NCBI GenBank assembly: GCA_014801945.1
Contig: JAAVDF010000024.1
Span: 14,626-77,789, forward strand
Reading direction: 5' to 3'
Origin: Bacteroides sp.
Lineage (GTDB): Bacteria; Bacteroidota; Bacteroidia; Bacteroidales; Muribaculaceae
DNA: 63,164 nucleotides
The notes beneath the pieces are model-generated. The model did not search any database. It saw only the letters and a program-made list of their open reading frames with translations, and was not told where the DNA came from. The position numbers and the translations under genes are program-made. Position 1 is the stretch's first letter. Each line of letters starts with the position of its first letter. Shown in pieces: positions 1-10,108 of this stretch.

Positions 1-834
1 CTGATTTTTACGGTGACACCGCTATCGGCCAAGAAGAAAACTGACTATCCGCGTGCGGAAATCAAGGTTGAGTACAATTATCATAAAAAATCTCTTCGAG
101 GGAGTGACGGTGTGATTGAAAGGGACATTCCTTTCATATTGCTTGCCAATTCCGTGCAGAGTAAGTTCTACTGTCCCAGCACGGAGTTCAAAGATTCTCT
201 GCTTTCGACTCCATCCGGAAGAGCGAAGGAGAAAGAAATGTTCAACGCTGCCGTGCGTGCTTATAGCCAAAACAAGGATATGAGTGCTATGGATGGCGTG
301 AGTTACAAGACTTTTATATATGTGATCAAAGATAGGGTCAATGCTGTATCTACAGTTTACGACAAGGCCGGATTAGCAGACTATGGTTATTATTCAGAGC
401 CATTTTCAGAATTGGAGTGGAGTATCATGGAGGATAGTACCAAGACCGTTATGGGCTACGAATGCATAAAGGCTGCCGCTGATTATCACGGTAGAACATG
501 GAGTGTCTGGTTCGCGCCTGAGATACCTGTGCAGGATGGACCGTGGAAATTCTGCGGATTGCCCGGACTGATACTCGAAGCTTGCGAACCGAGCGGCCAG
601 CATCATTTCATCGCTACCGGTATCGAGACGTCCGACAAGGAGATCACACCGGTCTATAGCGCAAAAGAGCATGGCAGGATGGGCCGTCGAGAGATGCTGA
701 AAGGCTATCGTAATTCTATTGAAAACAGTATGGCGATTTTCAAGGCGCAGACCGGCTATGACCTTGGTGTCAAGGATGCACCCGTTACGGAGGAAACGCG
801 TAAATATGATTTCCTTGAAACGGACTATCATTAA
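1..834 (+). CDS. GLPGLI family protein, 5' end cut by window edge
   Basis: The reading frame is open from base 1 (LIFTVTPLSA before KKKTDYPRAE), so the GTG at 13 is probably not the real start: the visible residues look like the tail of a signal peptide whose beginning lies outside the window. The family signature GPWKFCGLPGLI is present at about residues 175-186, preceded by a conserved DYHGRTWSVWFAPEIPVQ stretch. It ends in DFLETDYH, as does the next gene product. GLPGLI proteins are exported Bacteroidetes proteins of about 270-290 residues with no established biochemical function; they are often next to TonB-plug-type outer-membrane proteins, as here. A role in the envelope with the barrel protein at 1734 is inference. 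Confidence 0.85.
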   Translation: MIFTVTPLSAKKKTDYPRAEIKVEYNYHKKSLRGSDGVIERDIPFILLANSVQSKFYCPSTEFKDSLLSTPSGRAKEKEMFNAAVRAYSQNKDMSAMDGVSYKTFIYVIKDRVNAVSTVYDKAGLADYGYYSEPFSELEWSIMEDSTKTVMGYECIKAAADYHGRTWSVWFAPEIPVQDGPWKFCGLPGLILEACEPSGQHHFIATGIETSDKEITPVYSAKEHGRMGRREMLKGYRNSIENSMAIFKAQTGYDLGVKDAPVTEETRKYDFLETDYH

Positions 835-876
835 TCGGCGGGTATAATCGAGATTATTATAAAAATAAATACAATT

Positions 877-1737
877 ATGAGCAGAGCATTTTTAATTTCA
901 GTCCTGACGGTCTTTTCTCTTGCATTGGCGTGGGCTGACGAGAAGCCTAATGCGAATCTGAAAGTGCAGTATGACAAAATCAGCAACTACCATAACACAG
1001 AGACGGGTGAACCTATTCAGAGCGTGAATAAATTCATACTGCAAGTCGCACCATCGATGTCATATTTCTATGATCCGCAGACCTATTATATCGATTCGCT
1101 TGAGCATGATCCTAACGGTAAGGCTCTTTTACGACAGATAGAGGAGGATTCATATAAAGAATACCAGCGGACGAAAACTGATCCGTTCGAGTATCTTAAA
1201 AAACTTGGTATGCTCCGGAATCAACGCTATAAATGCCTGAAGGATTTCAATGCGGGAATGATTACGGTCTGGGATTCGGACATGGGTGACAAGTATCGCT
1301 ACCCGGTGGAAATCGAGGATCTTCAGTGGGATCTGACAGATTCCGTAAAGACCGTGTTGGGCTACGAATGTCAGCTTGCAACCGCCGTCTATCATGGCCG
1401 CCGGTGGTACGTGTGGTTTGCTCCGGAGATTGCTGTTCAGGACGGACCTTGGCAACTTTGCGGTCTGCCTGGACTGATCATGGAGGCTGCTGCGGACGAT
1501 GATAGCTACCGCTTTGTCGCTACGGGCTTGCAGAGTTGCGACGAGCCGCTGAAAGATCCGTATGAGGATGACAAGTATTTCATCACTAAACGGATACCGT
1601 TTCTTAAAATGAAGGACTATTCACAAAGAAACCGTTCGGCCAAGATCAGTGCCATGACCGGAGGTAAGGTCAATCTGAAGGGTGGAGCGGACTATAAGGG
1701 TACGGATGATTTCCTTGAAACAGATTATCACGAATGA
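877..1737 (+). CDS. GLPGLI family protein
   Basis: A 286-residue protein with an N-terminal signal peptide (MSRAFLISVLTVFSLALAWA), so it should act in the periplasm or at the outer membrane. The family signature GPWQLCGLPGLIMEA is near residues 189-203, after YHGRRWYVWFAPEI. The C-terminus DFLETDYHE repeats that of the upstream gene, which points to tandem duplication. The ATG at 877 is chosen because a signal peptide follows it directly. The stop overlaps the ATG of the TonB-plug protein gene by four bases (ATGA at 1734), so the two are almost certainly co-transcribed and translationally coupled. The function of the family is unknown. Confidence 0.9.
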   Translation: MSRAFLISVLTVFSLALAWADEKPNANLKVQYDKISNYHNTETGEPIQSVNKFILQVAPSMSYFYDPQTYYIDSLEHDPNGKALLRQIEEDSYKEYQRTKTDPFEYLKKLGMLRNQRYKCLKDFNAGMITVWDSDMGDKYRYPVEIEDLQWDLTDSVKTVLGYECQLATAVYHGRRWYVWFAPEIAVQDGPWQLCGLPGLIMEAAADDDSYRFVATGLQSCDEPLKDPYEDDKYFITKRIPFLKMKDYSQRNRSAKISAMTGGKVNLKGGADYKGTDDFLETDYHE

Positions 1738-4364
1738 AAAGGATTCTGACACATCTATGGATGCTTTCGGTCACGCTCGGAGGTATGGCTGAGGTGAATG
1801 TGGGCGGTAAAGTCATTGAAAAACCTGATGATGAACCGTTGGCAGGTGCTACAGTCATTGTCCGTGGAGCTGACGGAAAGATCAAAAAGTTTGCTTCGAC
1901 GAAATCCGACGGTGGTTTCACGATGTCGCTTCCGGACGATGTTGTGACCGGTTTCCGTCTGGAGGTGTCGATGATGGGTTTCGGGAAGCGGTCACTTGCT
2001 TTGGACAGTCTGTCGTTTCCGGTAACTGTCTATCTCGAACCGGCTACCACCATGCTGAAGGAGGTGACGGTCAAGGCTGACCGCATACGTGAACAGGGGG
2101 ACACGATCACATATAGTGTCAGTGGTTTCGCGCAGGAGCAGGACAGGTCGATAGGTGACGTGCTCAAGCGTATGCCCGGAATCAACGTCGAGAAGTCGGG
2201 CAAGATCCAGTATCAGGGCGAGGATATCAACAAATTCTACATCGAAGGATCGGATCTCCTCGGCGGCAAATACGGTATAGCCACCAATGGCATCAGCCAT
2301 GAGGATGTCGGGGCTGTGGAAGTGATGGAGAATCACCAGCCTATGCAGGTGCTTGCAGGAATCTCGTTTTCCGACAAGGCCGCCATAAATCTCAAGCTTA
2401 AAAACAAGGCGAAAGCCACGTGGTCGTTTCACGGCGATGCTGCCGGAGGCTACAGCAGCCAGCCCGAAGGCGCGCTGTGGGACGGCGAACTGTTTGCTAT
2501 GGCTGCCATGCCTGATTTTCAGAATATCACTACCATCAAGACCAATAATACCGGCGAGGATCTGACAAGTCACACCACTGACTTCTTTGCCTCGCGCAGA
2601 GGGACGGATCTCAGCCGCTCGATAAGTGTGTCGCTCCCCGGAGTCCCTGATCTGAGCCGTAAGCGCACGCTTTTCAACCGCTCGGTGCTTGTATCCACCA
2701 ATAATCTCTATAAAGCGGGACGCGGAGAGTTCAGGGCGCAGATGGACTATTCGTTCAACCGTGTGATGGCCACAGCCGCCAACGTCACGACCTATTTCCT
2801 CGACGGCGGAGACCGCATAGTGGCGGAGGACCGTAGCGGTGTGGATCGTTCGCATTCGCTTTCCGGAAAGTTTATCTACGAGCTTAATCAGCGGAGGACT
2901 TTCATCAACAATACGCTGCAAACTGAGATGGACTGGGATAACGTTAGCCTCGGAATGACCGGCACGCTCCCCAACAGCCAGTCGGCTTCACTGCCGGATT
3001 ATTTCGTGAGAAACAATTTCAAAATGATCAGACGGTTCAAGTCCAATCAGCTGGTGACTATCCTGAGCACCAATGAATGGGAGTCGGAACCGGAGACACT
3101 AAGGGTGAAGATCAACGGCGGAGGGCTGCGCCAACATATAGGCAACCATGCTTTCACCACCAACGAGAGTGCATCCTACGCATTCATCATCAAGGGTGTG
3201 ACCGTCAGTCTCGAAGGTGGACTCAATGGCTATCTCCGAACCATGAAGTCAGAGCTGTCGGGGAGCGGACTGCCGGCTCTGCCTGACTTGGACGGCACTC
3301 ATGATTTCCATAACCTGATCCACACTAATTCGCTGACGCTCTATGCCACGCCGAAGTTTGAATACTGGGTGAGGCGCGTCAACCTTACCCTCGACGCTCC
3401 GTTGAAGTTCAGCCACTACGCGTTTGACAATGCCATAGCCAATCGTGACGAGATCTATTTCTCTCCGTCGCTAAGTCTCAACTGGAAGCCTGACAATAAA
3501 CTGGAGTTCACGCTGCGCGGAGGCAGTAACCGATCGCCGATGGAGCTCGGCATGATTCAGCCGAACCCCGTGCTGACCGACTACCGTTCGCTGCGTAGCG
3601 GTGTGGATGATTTCTACAATCTGACCTCGCAGAGAGTGTCGGGACAGGTGGCGTATAAGCATACTCGTTATGGCATCTTCGGCAATGCTTCTGTCATGCA
3701 ATCGTGGTCCAACAGACCCTACACCATGATCCAGCAGCTCTACGGTGACTACGTTACCTATGCTTACTCATCGGCCAAAAGCGACAGCCGGATGCTGATG
3801 GCTAACGGAAGCGTGGGCAAGACGCTTGATTTCATGCGCGGAAGCCTTAACCTGCACGGTTCGTTCAGCCGTCAGGAGTCAAGGATGATATCGCTCTACG
3901 ACGGTGTGGCAGCGAATACCGGAAACGGCGGGGTCAATTCGGTCAACACCGGGTGGTCCGCAGGAGCTAAGATAAGCGGGACGCCTGCCGGATGGCTGAG
4001 TTTCGACTACAGTGTGGGGGTCTCGGCCGCCCGCCTGACGATGAACGGCATTAAGTCATCGTGGCTCGGAAGTATGGAGAATGAACTTCTGCTCAACGTC
4101 ATGCCACATAAGAAATGGGAGTGGCATATATGCGGAGAGCATTACCGCAACGAACTCACCGAGGGTCACTATAAGACCGTGGTGCTTCTCGACACAAGAC
4201 TGATATACAAACTGACCAAGCGCGTTGAGTTCTCAGGCCGTCTGAACAATGTGCTCAATCATAAAAGTTACAATTACACGACATTCAATCAGCTGACATC
4301 GTTCGAGAGCCGCCGTCAGCTCCGCGGACGCGAAGTGCTGATTTCCGTCTCGCTAAGGAAGTAG
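1734..4364 (+). CDS. outer-membrane beta-barrel protein with CarboxypepD-reg-like and TonB plug-like domains
   Basis: An 876-residue protein: signal peptide (about 1-19), a carboxypeptidase-regulatory-like beta-sandwich (about 22-100, with GKVIEKPDDEPLAGATVIV), a plug-like region (about 110-230, containing ITYSVSGFAQEQDRSIGDVL and RMPGINVEKSGKIQYQGE), then a long aromatic-rich beta-barrel ending in VLISVSLRK, which suits BAM recognition. This is the type of barrel commonly found next to GLPGLI genes in Bacteroidetes. There is no SusD gene beside it, so a glycan-uptake SusCD pair is unlikely. It overlaps the preceding GLPGLI gene by 4 bp. The substrate is not predictable from sequence; peptide, metal or surface-protein roles are all open. 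Confidence 0.85.
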   Translation: MKRILTHLWMLSVTLGGMAEVNVGGKVIEKPDDEPLAGATVIVRGADGKIKKFASTKSDGGFTMSLPDDVVTGFRLEVSMMGFGKRSLALDSLSFPVTVYLEPATTMLKEVTVKADRIREQGDTITYSVSGFAQEQDRSIGDVLKRMPGINVEKSGKIQYQGEDINKFYIEGSDLLGGKYGIATNGISHEDVGAVEVMENHQPMQVLAGISFSDKAAINLKLKNKAKATWSFHGDAAGGYSSQPEGALWDGELFAMAAMPDFQNITTIKTNNTGEDLTSHTTDFFASRRGTDLSRSISVSLPGVPDLSRKRTLFNRSVLVSTNNLYKAGRGEFRAQMDYSFNRVMATAANVTTYFLDGGDRIVAEDRSGVDRSHSLSGKFIYELNQRRTFINNTLQTEMDWDNVSLGMTGTLPNSQSASLPDYFVRNNFKMIRRFKSNQLVTILSTNEWESEPETLRVKINGGGLRQHIGNHAFTTNESASYAFIIKGVTVSLEGGLNGYLRTMKSELSGSGLPALPDLDGTHDFHNLIHTNSLTLYATPKFEYWVRRVNLTLDAPLKFSHYAFDNAIANRDEIYFSPSLSLNWKPDNKLEFTLRGGSNRSPMELGMIQPNPVLTDYRSLRSGVDDFYNLTSQRVSGQVAYKHTRYGIFGNASVMQSWSNRPYTMIQQLYGDYVTYAYSSAKSDSRMLMANGSVGKTLDFMRGSLNLHGSFSRQESRMISLYDGVAANTGNGGVNSVNTGWSAGAKISGTPAGWLSFDYSVGVSAARLTMNGIKSSWLGSMENELLLNVMPHKKWEWHICGEHYRNELTEGHYKTVVLLDTRLIYKLTKRVEFSGRLNNVLNHKSYNYTTFNQLTSFESRRQLRGREVLISVSLRK

Positions 4365-4398
4365 GAGAGTTTGATCAGTGCGCCTCGTATGTGGGGAG

Positions 4399-4471
4399 TC
4401 TCTGTCTCAACTCTCAGTCTCACGGATGAGGCAGAGGATTGAGACAGTCTCAAAAATCTCATTCTCATTGA
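4399..4471. repeat. GAGAC/GTCTC-rich intergenic repeat, copy 1
   Basis: Between the barrel gene and the third GLPGLI gene lies a run of alternating TCTCA and TGAGA words (TGTCTCAACTCTCAGTCTCA ... GATTGAGACAGTCTCAAAA) able to form a hairpin. The same word pattern recurs between other gene pairs in this window. It could act as a terminator or a REP-like element; only its sequence pattern is seen. Confidence 0.6.
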
Positions 4472-4506
4472 TAATTAGAAAAAACATATCATAAACAATT
4501 ACAGAA

Positions 4507-5358
4507 ATGAAGCGAAGAATATTGACATTTGTCTCGTGTGTGATAGCCACTGCAGCCATAGCGCAGCAGAAGGCCGATATCCTTGTCAGCTACGATGTCA
4601 GAGCGAAGAACTGGGCGACGGACACAGTTGCATCCTCACACATGAGCCTGCTGGCCAATTCGCAGGAAGCGAAGTATTTCAACGATCTCAGTCTCTGGTC
4701 CGACTCGCTGTCATCGACCCCCGAAGGCAAGAAGCAGCTCCAGCAGATCATCATGGCTGCCTGCATGACGCAGACTCCGGGTGGCGGTGTCACGATCGAT
4801 TTGCGTAAAGGCCCTGTGAAGAATATCCATACTTACGTTTTCAGCAACCTTGCCGACAATCAGTTGAAATATTATGGAAAATTCGGTGAGGATCAGTGCT
4901 ATTACGAAGAGCCGCTTGATGAAATGAATTGGGAGATCTGTGACTCGACCGCGACAATACTGGGCTACGAGTGCGTAGCGGCTCATACCGACTATCACGG
5001 ACGCCGCTGGACTGCATGGTTCACTCCCGAAATCCCAGTATCATTCGGACCTTGGAAATTCCACGGACTGCCGGGCCTGATACTCAAAGCTGAGGCTGAT
5101 CCGGGGTTTGAGTATATCGCCACCGGAATTGAAAAGACCGACCGCGCGATGACACCGATGTATTCCCCCGACACATATCAGAAAGTCAAGCGTAAGAAAG
5201 CCCTCTCGGATCACGAATATTTCCTGAACAACCGCGAGGCGATCATCAGGGCTAAACACAATAACGTGAAGTTTGAATATAATTACACCGATCGCCCGAA
5301 ATACAATCCAGCCGTCTATGCTATCGAGCCGGATTACGCCGACAAGTCAGGAAAGTGA
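4507..5358 (+). CDS. GLPGLI family protein
   Basis: A 283-residue protein with a signal peptide (MKRRILTFVSCVIATAAIAQ) and the signature FGPWKFHGLPGLILKAEA near residues 182-199, preceded by DYHGRRWTAWFTPEIPV. It is the third paralogue in this cluster, but it sits 142 bp behind the barrel gene, across a repeat, so its transcriptional link is less certain. Its C-terminus (YAIEPDYADKSGK) differs from the shared DFLETDYH end of the other two, and the cysteine before GLPGLI is replaced by His, so it is the more diverged copy. The function of the family is unknown. Confidence 0.9.
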   Translation: MKRRILTFVSCVIATAAIAQQKADILVSYDVRAKNWATDTVASSHMSLLANSQEAKYFNDLSLWSDSLSSTPEGKKQLQQIIMAACMTQTPGGGVTIDLRKGPVKNIHTYVFSNLADNQLKYYGKFGEDQCYYEEPLDEMNWEICDSTATILGYECVAAHTDYHGRRWTAWFTPEIPVSFGPWKFHGLPGLILKAEADPGFEYIATGIEKTDRAMTPMYSPDTYQKVKRKKALSDHEYFLNNREAIIRAKHNNVKFEYNYTDRPKYNPAVYAIEPDYADKSGK

Positions 5359-5451
5359 CACGCTTCCCCCGCGCTGCAAATGCCGGAAAGAGCCTGTTGA
5401 TGATAAGCGACCGTGTCGCAATCAAAATGCGGCTGACATCAATTCATGAAA

Positions 5452-5497
5452 AAAACCGGAGCATGATCTGTTGGGATCACACTCCGGTTTTCTTTTA
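5452..5497. terminator. bidirectional intrinsic terminator between GLPGLI gene and dnaK
   Basis: The stem AAAACCGGAG / CTCCGGTTTT (5452-5461 with 5482-5491), with an inner TGATC/GATCA pairing, is flanked by A-rich sequence on the left and TTTTCTTTT on the right. It lies between two convergent genes and can serve both strands. Confidence 0.8.
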
Positions 5498-5563
5498 GTA
5501 TTATATCCGGAAGCTGTCCGATGTGTTATGACGGATCAGCTGTCAGTTAGATAGTGCTTTATA

Positions 5564-7465
<1,902 letters not shown>

Positions 7466-7984
7466 AATGAGTTAGAATTTTTATATTTTTATGTTTAAGT
7501 TATTAATATCTCTTGAGGCCGGGGATTGGTGTGGGAGGACTTCCGACGGTTTCCACTGTCCGGAGCTCTCTGCCCGACGTTCATAAAAGTAACAAATTTT
7601 GTGCCAAAATTGTTGAATGGGTTCTAACTCTCTTTTTATCAAATTTTTGTGAAAATATGTGTAACTGACAGAATGACTGACACGTCATGTCAGAAACGGC
7701 AGAGTGGCCGTTGTGCCGACATGACGTGTCAGAGGTGGAATGTGAGACAATTATAAATCCACTGCCCTTTCTGCTATTACCGTAGGGGTGGGGACTATGT
7801 GCACTACATATATAATTAACGTTAGATTTGTCTAAATGGAATGCTTATTTGAATGGGATGTTTATTAAGATGGATATAAAAAATATGTGCAGTTATCGGG
7901 ATTATATAAATTATATATGTAGTTGTTAGAATATAGAGTTGTTGTTGTTCCGTATGTGGTGTGGCGGGGGGATTGCGGTTTGTG
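7466..7984. other. long non-coding region between dnaK and asnA
   Basis: No convincing gene is seen in these 519 bases. Next to dnaK the sequence is AT-rich and should hold the dnaK promoter, but I find no exact TAnnTTTG match on the minus strand. The region from about 7640 to 7740 holds the inverted repeat listed separately. The part near asnA (7790-7925) is AT-rich with TATATA stretches and has no clear motif. Confidence 0.6.
7677..7732. promoter_or_regulatory. nested inverted repeat upstream of dnaK, candidate operator
   Basis: The arms CTGACACGTCATGTC (7677-7691) and GACATGACGTGTCAG (7718-7732) are perfect 15-bp complements. Between them AACGGC and GCCGTT form a second stem around AGAGTG. 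Each long arm is itself a dyad of the form GACA-N5-TGTC. The element is about 210 bp upstream of the dnaK start. It could be a paired binding site for a dimeric regulator or a structured RNA. It is not a CIRCE element. Regulation of dnaK by it is inference. Confidence 0.5.
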
Positions 7985-9019
7985 TCAGAGGAGCTCTATG
8001 CCGGCTTCGGCACATTTGCTGATCTGTTCCTCCGGCCATATCGAAGCCTGAACCTCGCCGATGTGGGCTTTGTGAAGCAGGAACATGCACAGGCGGCTCT
8101 GTCCGATGCCTCCGCCGATGGAGTAGGGCAGACGGCCTTCGACGAGCATCCGGTGGAAGGGGAGCTGAAGGCGGTCGGTGCATCCGCGGACCTCAAGCTG
8201 CTCGACGAGCGATTCGGGGCTGACTCGTATGCCCATCGAGGAGATCTCGAAGGGGATGTCGAGCACGGGATTCCAGAGGATTATGTCGCCGTTGAGGCCG
8301 TGGTAGCCGTCCTCGTTGAGCGAGATCCAGTCGTCGTAGTCAGGCGATCGGCCGTCGTGGGGTTCGCCGCCGTTGATTGGCGCGCCGATGCCTATAAGGA
8401 ATATCGCGCCGAATTCCTTGGCTGCGAGGGCTTCGCGCTCGCGGGGGGTCTTGTCGGGGTAACGCTCGGCGAGTTCCTCGGCATGGATGAAGGTGATGTC
8501 GGAGGGGAGTACGGGGGTGATGTGGGGGAAACGCTCGAACACGAGTTGCTCCACTTCGAGGAGTGTGCGGTAGATGGTGCGGACTGTCTCCTTGAGATAG
8601 GCGAGTGTACGATCCTCCTTGCGGATGCTCTTTTCCCAGTCCCATTGATCGACGTAGAGTGAGTGGATATTGTCGAGATCCTCGAAAGTGCGGATGGCGT
8701 TCATGTCGGTGTAGAGGCCGTAGCCGGGGGCGATGTCATACGCTCCGAGTTTGTAACGCTTCCATTTGGCCAGCGAGTGGACCACTTCGGCGGTGCGTCC
8801 GCCCATGGCGTCGATCTTGAACGAGACGGCTTCCTCCACGCCGTTGAGGTTGTCGTTGAGACCTGTGCCTGTCAGCAGGAAGAGGGGGGCGGTGACGCGG
8901 CGCAGTTTGAGCTCGCGGGCAAAGATGGTCTGGAAGGCATCCTTGACCATTTTGATGGCCACTTCGGTGGTTTCGGGGAGGAGCTTACGGTGATATTTTG
9001 AGGGGATGATGAGGGGCAT
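7985..9019 (-). CDS. asnA: aspartate-ammonia ligase AsnA
   Basis: Ammonia-dependent asparagine synthetase, which makes asparagine, AMP and PPi from aspartate, ammonia and ATP in the cytoplasm and has a class II aminoacyl-tRNA synthetase-like fold. The product starts MPLIIPSKYHRKLLPETTEV and is 344 residues, close to the usual 330-350. Recognisable parts are PLFLLTGTGLNDNLNGVE, VHSLAKWKRYKLGAYDI, YVDQWDWEKSI and the C-terminal GGGIGQSRLCMFLL. The frame is open 35 codons further upstream, but that extension has no family match, overlaps the promoter, and the ATG at 9019 gives the family N-terminus. A good promoter sits 40 bp upstream. It is monocistronic. Confidence 0.97.
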   Translation of the reverse strand: MPLIIPSKYHRKLLPETTEVAIKMVKDAFQTIFARELKLRRVTAPLFLLTGTGLNDNLNGVEEAVSFKIDAMGGRTAEVVHSLAKWKRYKLGAYDIAPGYGLYTDMNAIRTFEDLDNIHSLYVDQWDWEKSIRKEDRTLAYLKETVRTIYRTLLEVEQLVFERFPHITPVLPSDITFIHAEELAERYPDKTPREREALAAKEFGAIFLIGIGAPINGGEPHDGRSPDYDDWISLNEDGYHGLNGDIILWNPVLDIPFEISSMGIRVSPESLVEQLEVRGCTDRLQLPFHRMLVEGRLPYSIGGGIGQSRLCMFLLHKAHIGEVQASIWPEEQISKCAEAGIELL

Positions 9020-9058
9020 GATGAGTGATTTTTGATGTAAAGCTATGCTTATTTTTGG

Positions 9059-9089
9059 CAAAGGTAAAGTTAAATATTGACATCTGCAA
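9059..9089 (-). promoter_or_regulatory. Bacteroidetes-type promoter for asnA
   Basis: On the minus strand TTG (9087-9089), a 20-base spacer and TACCTTTG (9059-9066) match the Bacteroidetes -33/-7 consensus TTG-N19-21-TAnnTTTG. The asnA ATG at 9019 is about 40 bases downstream of the -7 box. Confidence 0.75.
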
Positions 9090-9242
9090 GCAAAATGCCG
9101 TAAAAAGCAAAATTTTTCTTTCAAAACGATAGTCGTGCGCTCTTTCGTGTGACTTTTATCAAGCGTCGGGACGGAGTTTGAAAAAATAGTGTCCGCAGGA
9201 GGATAATTGAGGTCCGAGGATGATAATTAGAAATAAATAAAT

Positions 9243-9250
9243 TATATTTG
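9243..9250 (+). promoter_or_regulatory. -7 element for the threonylcarbamoyl-AMP synthase gene
   Basis: TATATTTG matches the TAnnTTTG box and lies 30 bases before the ATG at 9281. No TTG is seen at the expected distance upstream, so only half of the promoter is supported. Confidence 0.5.
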
Positions 9251-9280
9251 CAGTAGGAAAACCAGTCATTTCAAGCATAC

Positions 9281-9856
9281 ATGACACCTGAACAAGATAT
9301 TGACAAGGCTGTGGCCGTCCTCCGGGAGGGTGGTCTCATCCTTTATCCGACCGACACGGTGTGGGGCATAGGCTGTGATGCCACTGATCCGGCTGCCGTG
9401 CGCCGGGTGTTTGCGGTGAAGCGCAGGGCCGATTCAAAGGCTCTGATCACGCTCGTGGCCGATGTGGATTCGCTTGCGGCACATACGTCAGTGGATCGTG
9501 AGACGGCTTCGCGGATGTCCGCGGAGGCTGCTGACGGACGTCCGACCACGGTGATCTATCCCGGCGGACGCTCTCTCGCCCCGGAGCTGCTGGCCGACGA
9601 CGGAAGCGTCGGGATGCGCCTTACGCGTGAGGCTGTCTCCTCGGCTCTCTGCCGGGGATTGGGCCGTCCGTTGGTCTCGACTTCGGCCAACATAAGCGGT
9701 GAGCCTGCTCCGGCGGTGTTTAAGGAGATCACGCGGGAGATCCTCGATGCGGTGGATTATGTCGTCGAGGCCCGCAGGGACGATGAGTCACGTTCGTTGC
9801 CCTCGCGGGTGGTGAAGATTGAGTCTGACGGCTCGGTGAGGGTGATCAGGGAATAG
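9281..9856 (+). CDS. tsaC: L-threonylcarbamoyladenylate synthase (Sua5/YrdC/TsaC)
   Basis: A 191-residue single-domain YrdC protein that makes threonylcarbamoyl-AMP from threonine, bicarbonate and ATP, the first step of t6A37 modification of ANN-decoding tRNAs. The N-terminal LREGGLILYPTDTVWGIGCD, the KxR site in FAVKRRADSKALITLV and the late LGRPLVSTSANISGEPAP are classic family motifs. The length fits TsaC/YrdC rather than the longer two-domain Sua5. The ATG at 9281 gives the family N-terminus. The partners TsaB, TsaD and TsaE are not in the window. A repeat-rich 252-bp gap follows it. Confidence 0.95.
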   Translation: MTPEQDIDKAVAVLREGGLILYPTDTVWGIGCDATDPAAVRRVFAVKRRADSKALITLVADVDSLAAHTSVDRETASRMSAEAADGRPTTVIYPGGRSLAPELLADDGSVGMRLTREAVSSALCRGLGRPLVSTSANISGEPAPAVFKEITREILDAVDYVVEARRDDESRSLPSRVVKIESDGSVRVIRE

Positions 9857-9903
9857 GCTTCACCCATGCCATGCGGTATGGGCCTGCATTATGAATCAAG
9901 GCT

Positions 9904-9995
9904 CTGTCTCAAAATCTCAGTCTCACGGTTGAGGCGATGAGGTGAGACTGTCTCACGCGTGAGATTGTTGTCCGGTGAGATTGAGACGGTGAGAT
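9904..9995. repeat. GAGAC/GTCTC-rich intergenic repeat, copy 2
   Basis: TGTCTCAAAATCTCAGTCTC opens a run of TCTCA/TGAGA words that fold back on themselves (GGTGAGACTGTCTCACGCGT, then GGTGAGATTGAGACGGTGAG). Downstream, GATTCGGCATTGTCAT occurs twice (starting 9994 and 10025), followed at about 10042-10069 by a degenerate copy of the GC-rich palindrome found around 13.4-16.3 kb. The whole 9857-10108 gap is non-coding. Confidence 0.6.
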
Positions 9996-10108
9996 TCGGC
10001 ATTGTCATTGCGGTTTTGCAGCCGGATTCGGCATTGTCATCGGGCCTACGCGCCACGCCGCGTCCCGACAGTTATCTGAACTTTTAAAACTCTAAATTCT
10101 GAACTATA

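Noticed and set aside
1734-4364. SusC-type glycan importer
   Set aside because: No SusD gene adjoins it, and the neighbours are GLPGLI proteins, which point to a different barrel subtype.
7677-7732. CIRCE/HrcA operator upstream of dnaK
   Set aside because: The sequence does not match TTAGCACTC-N9-GAGTGCTAA; kept only as an unclassified inverted repeat.
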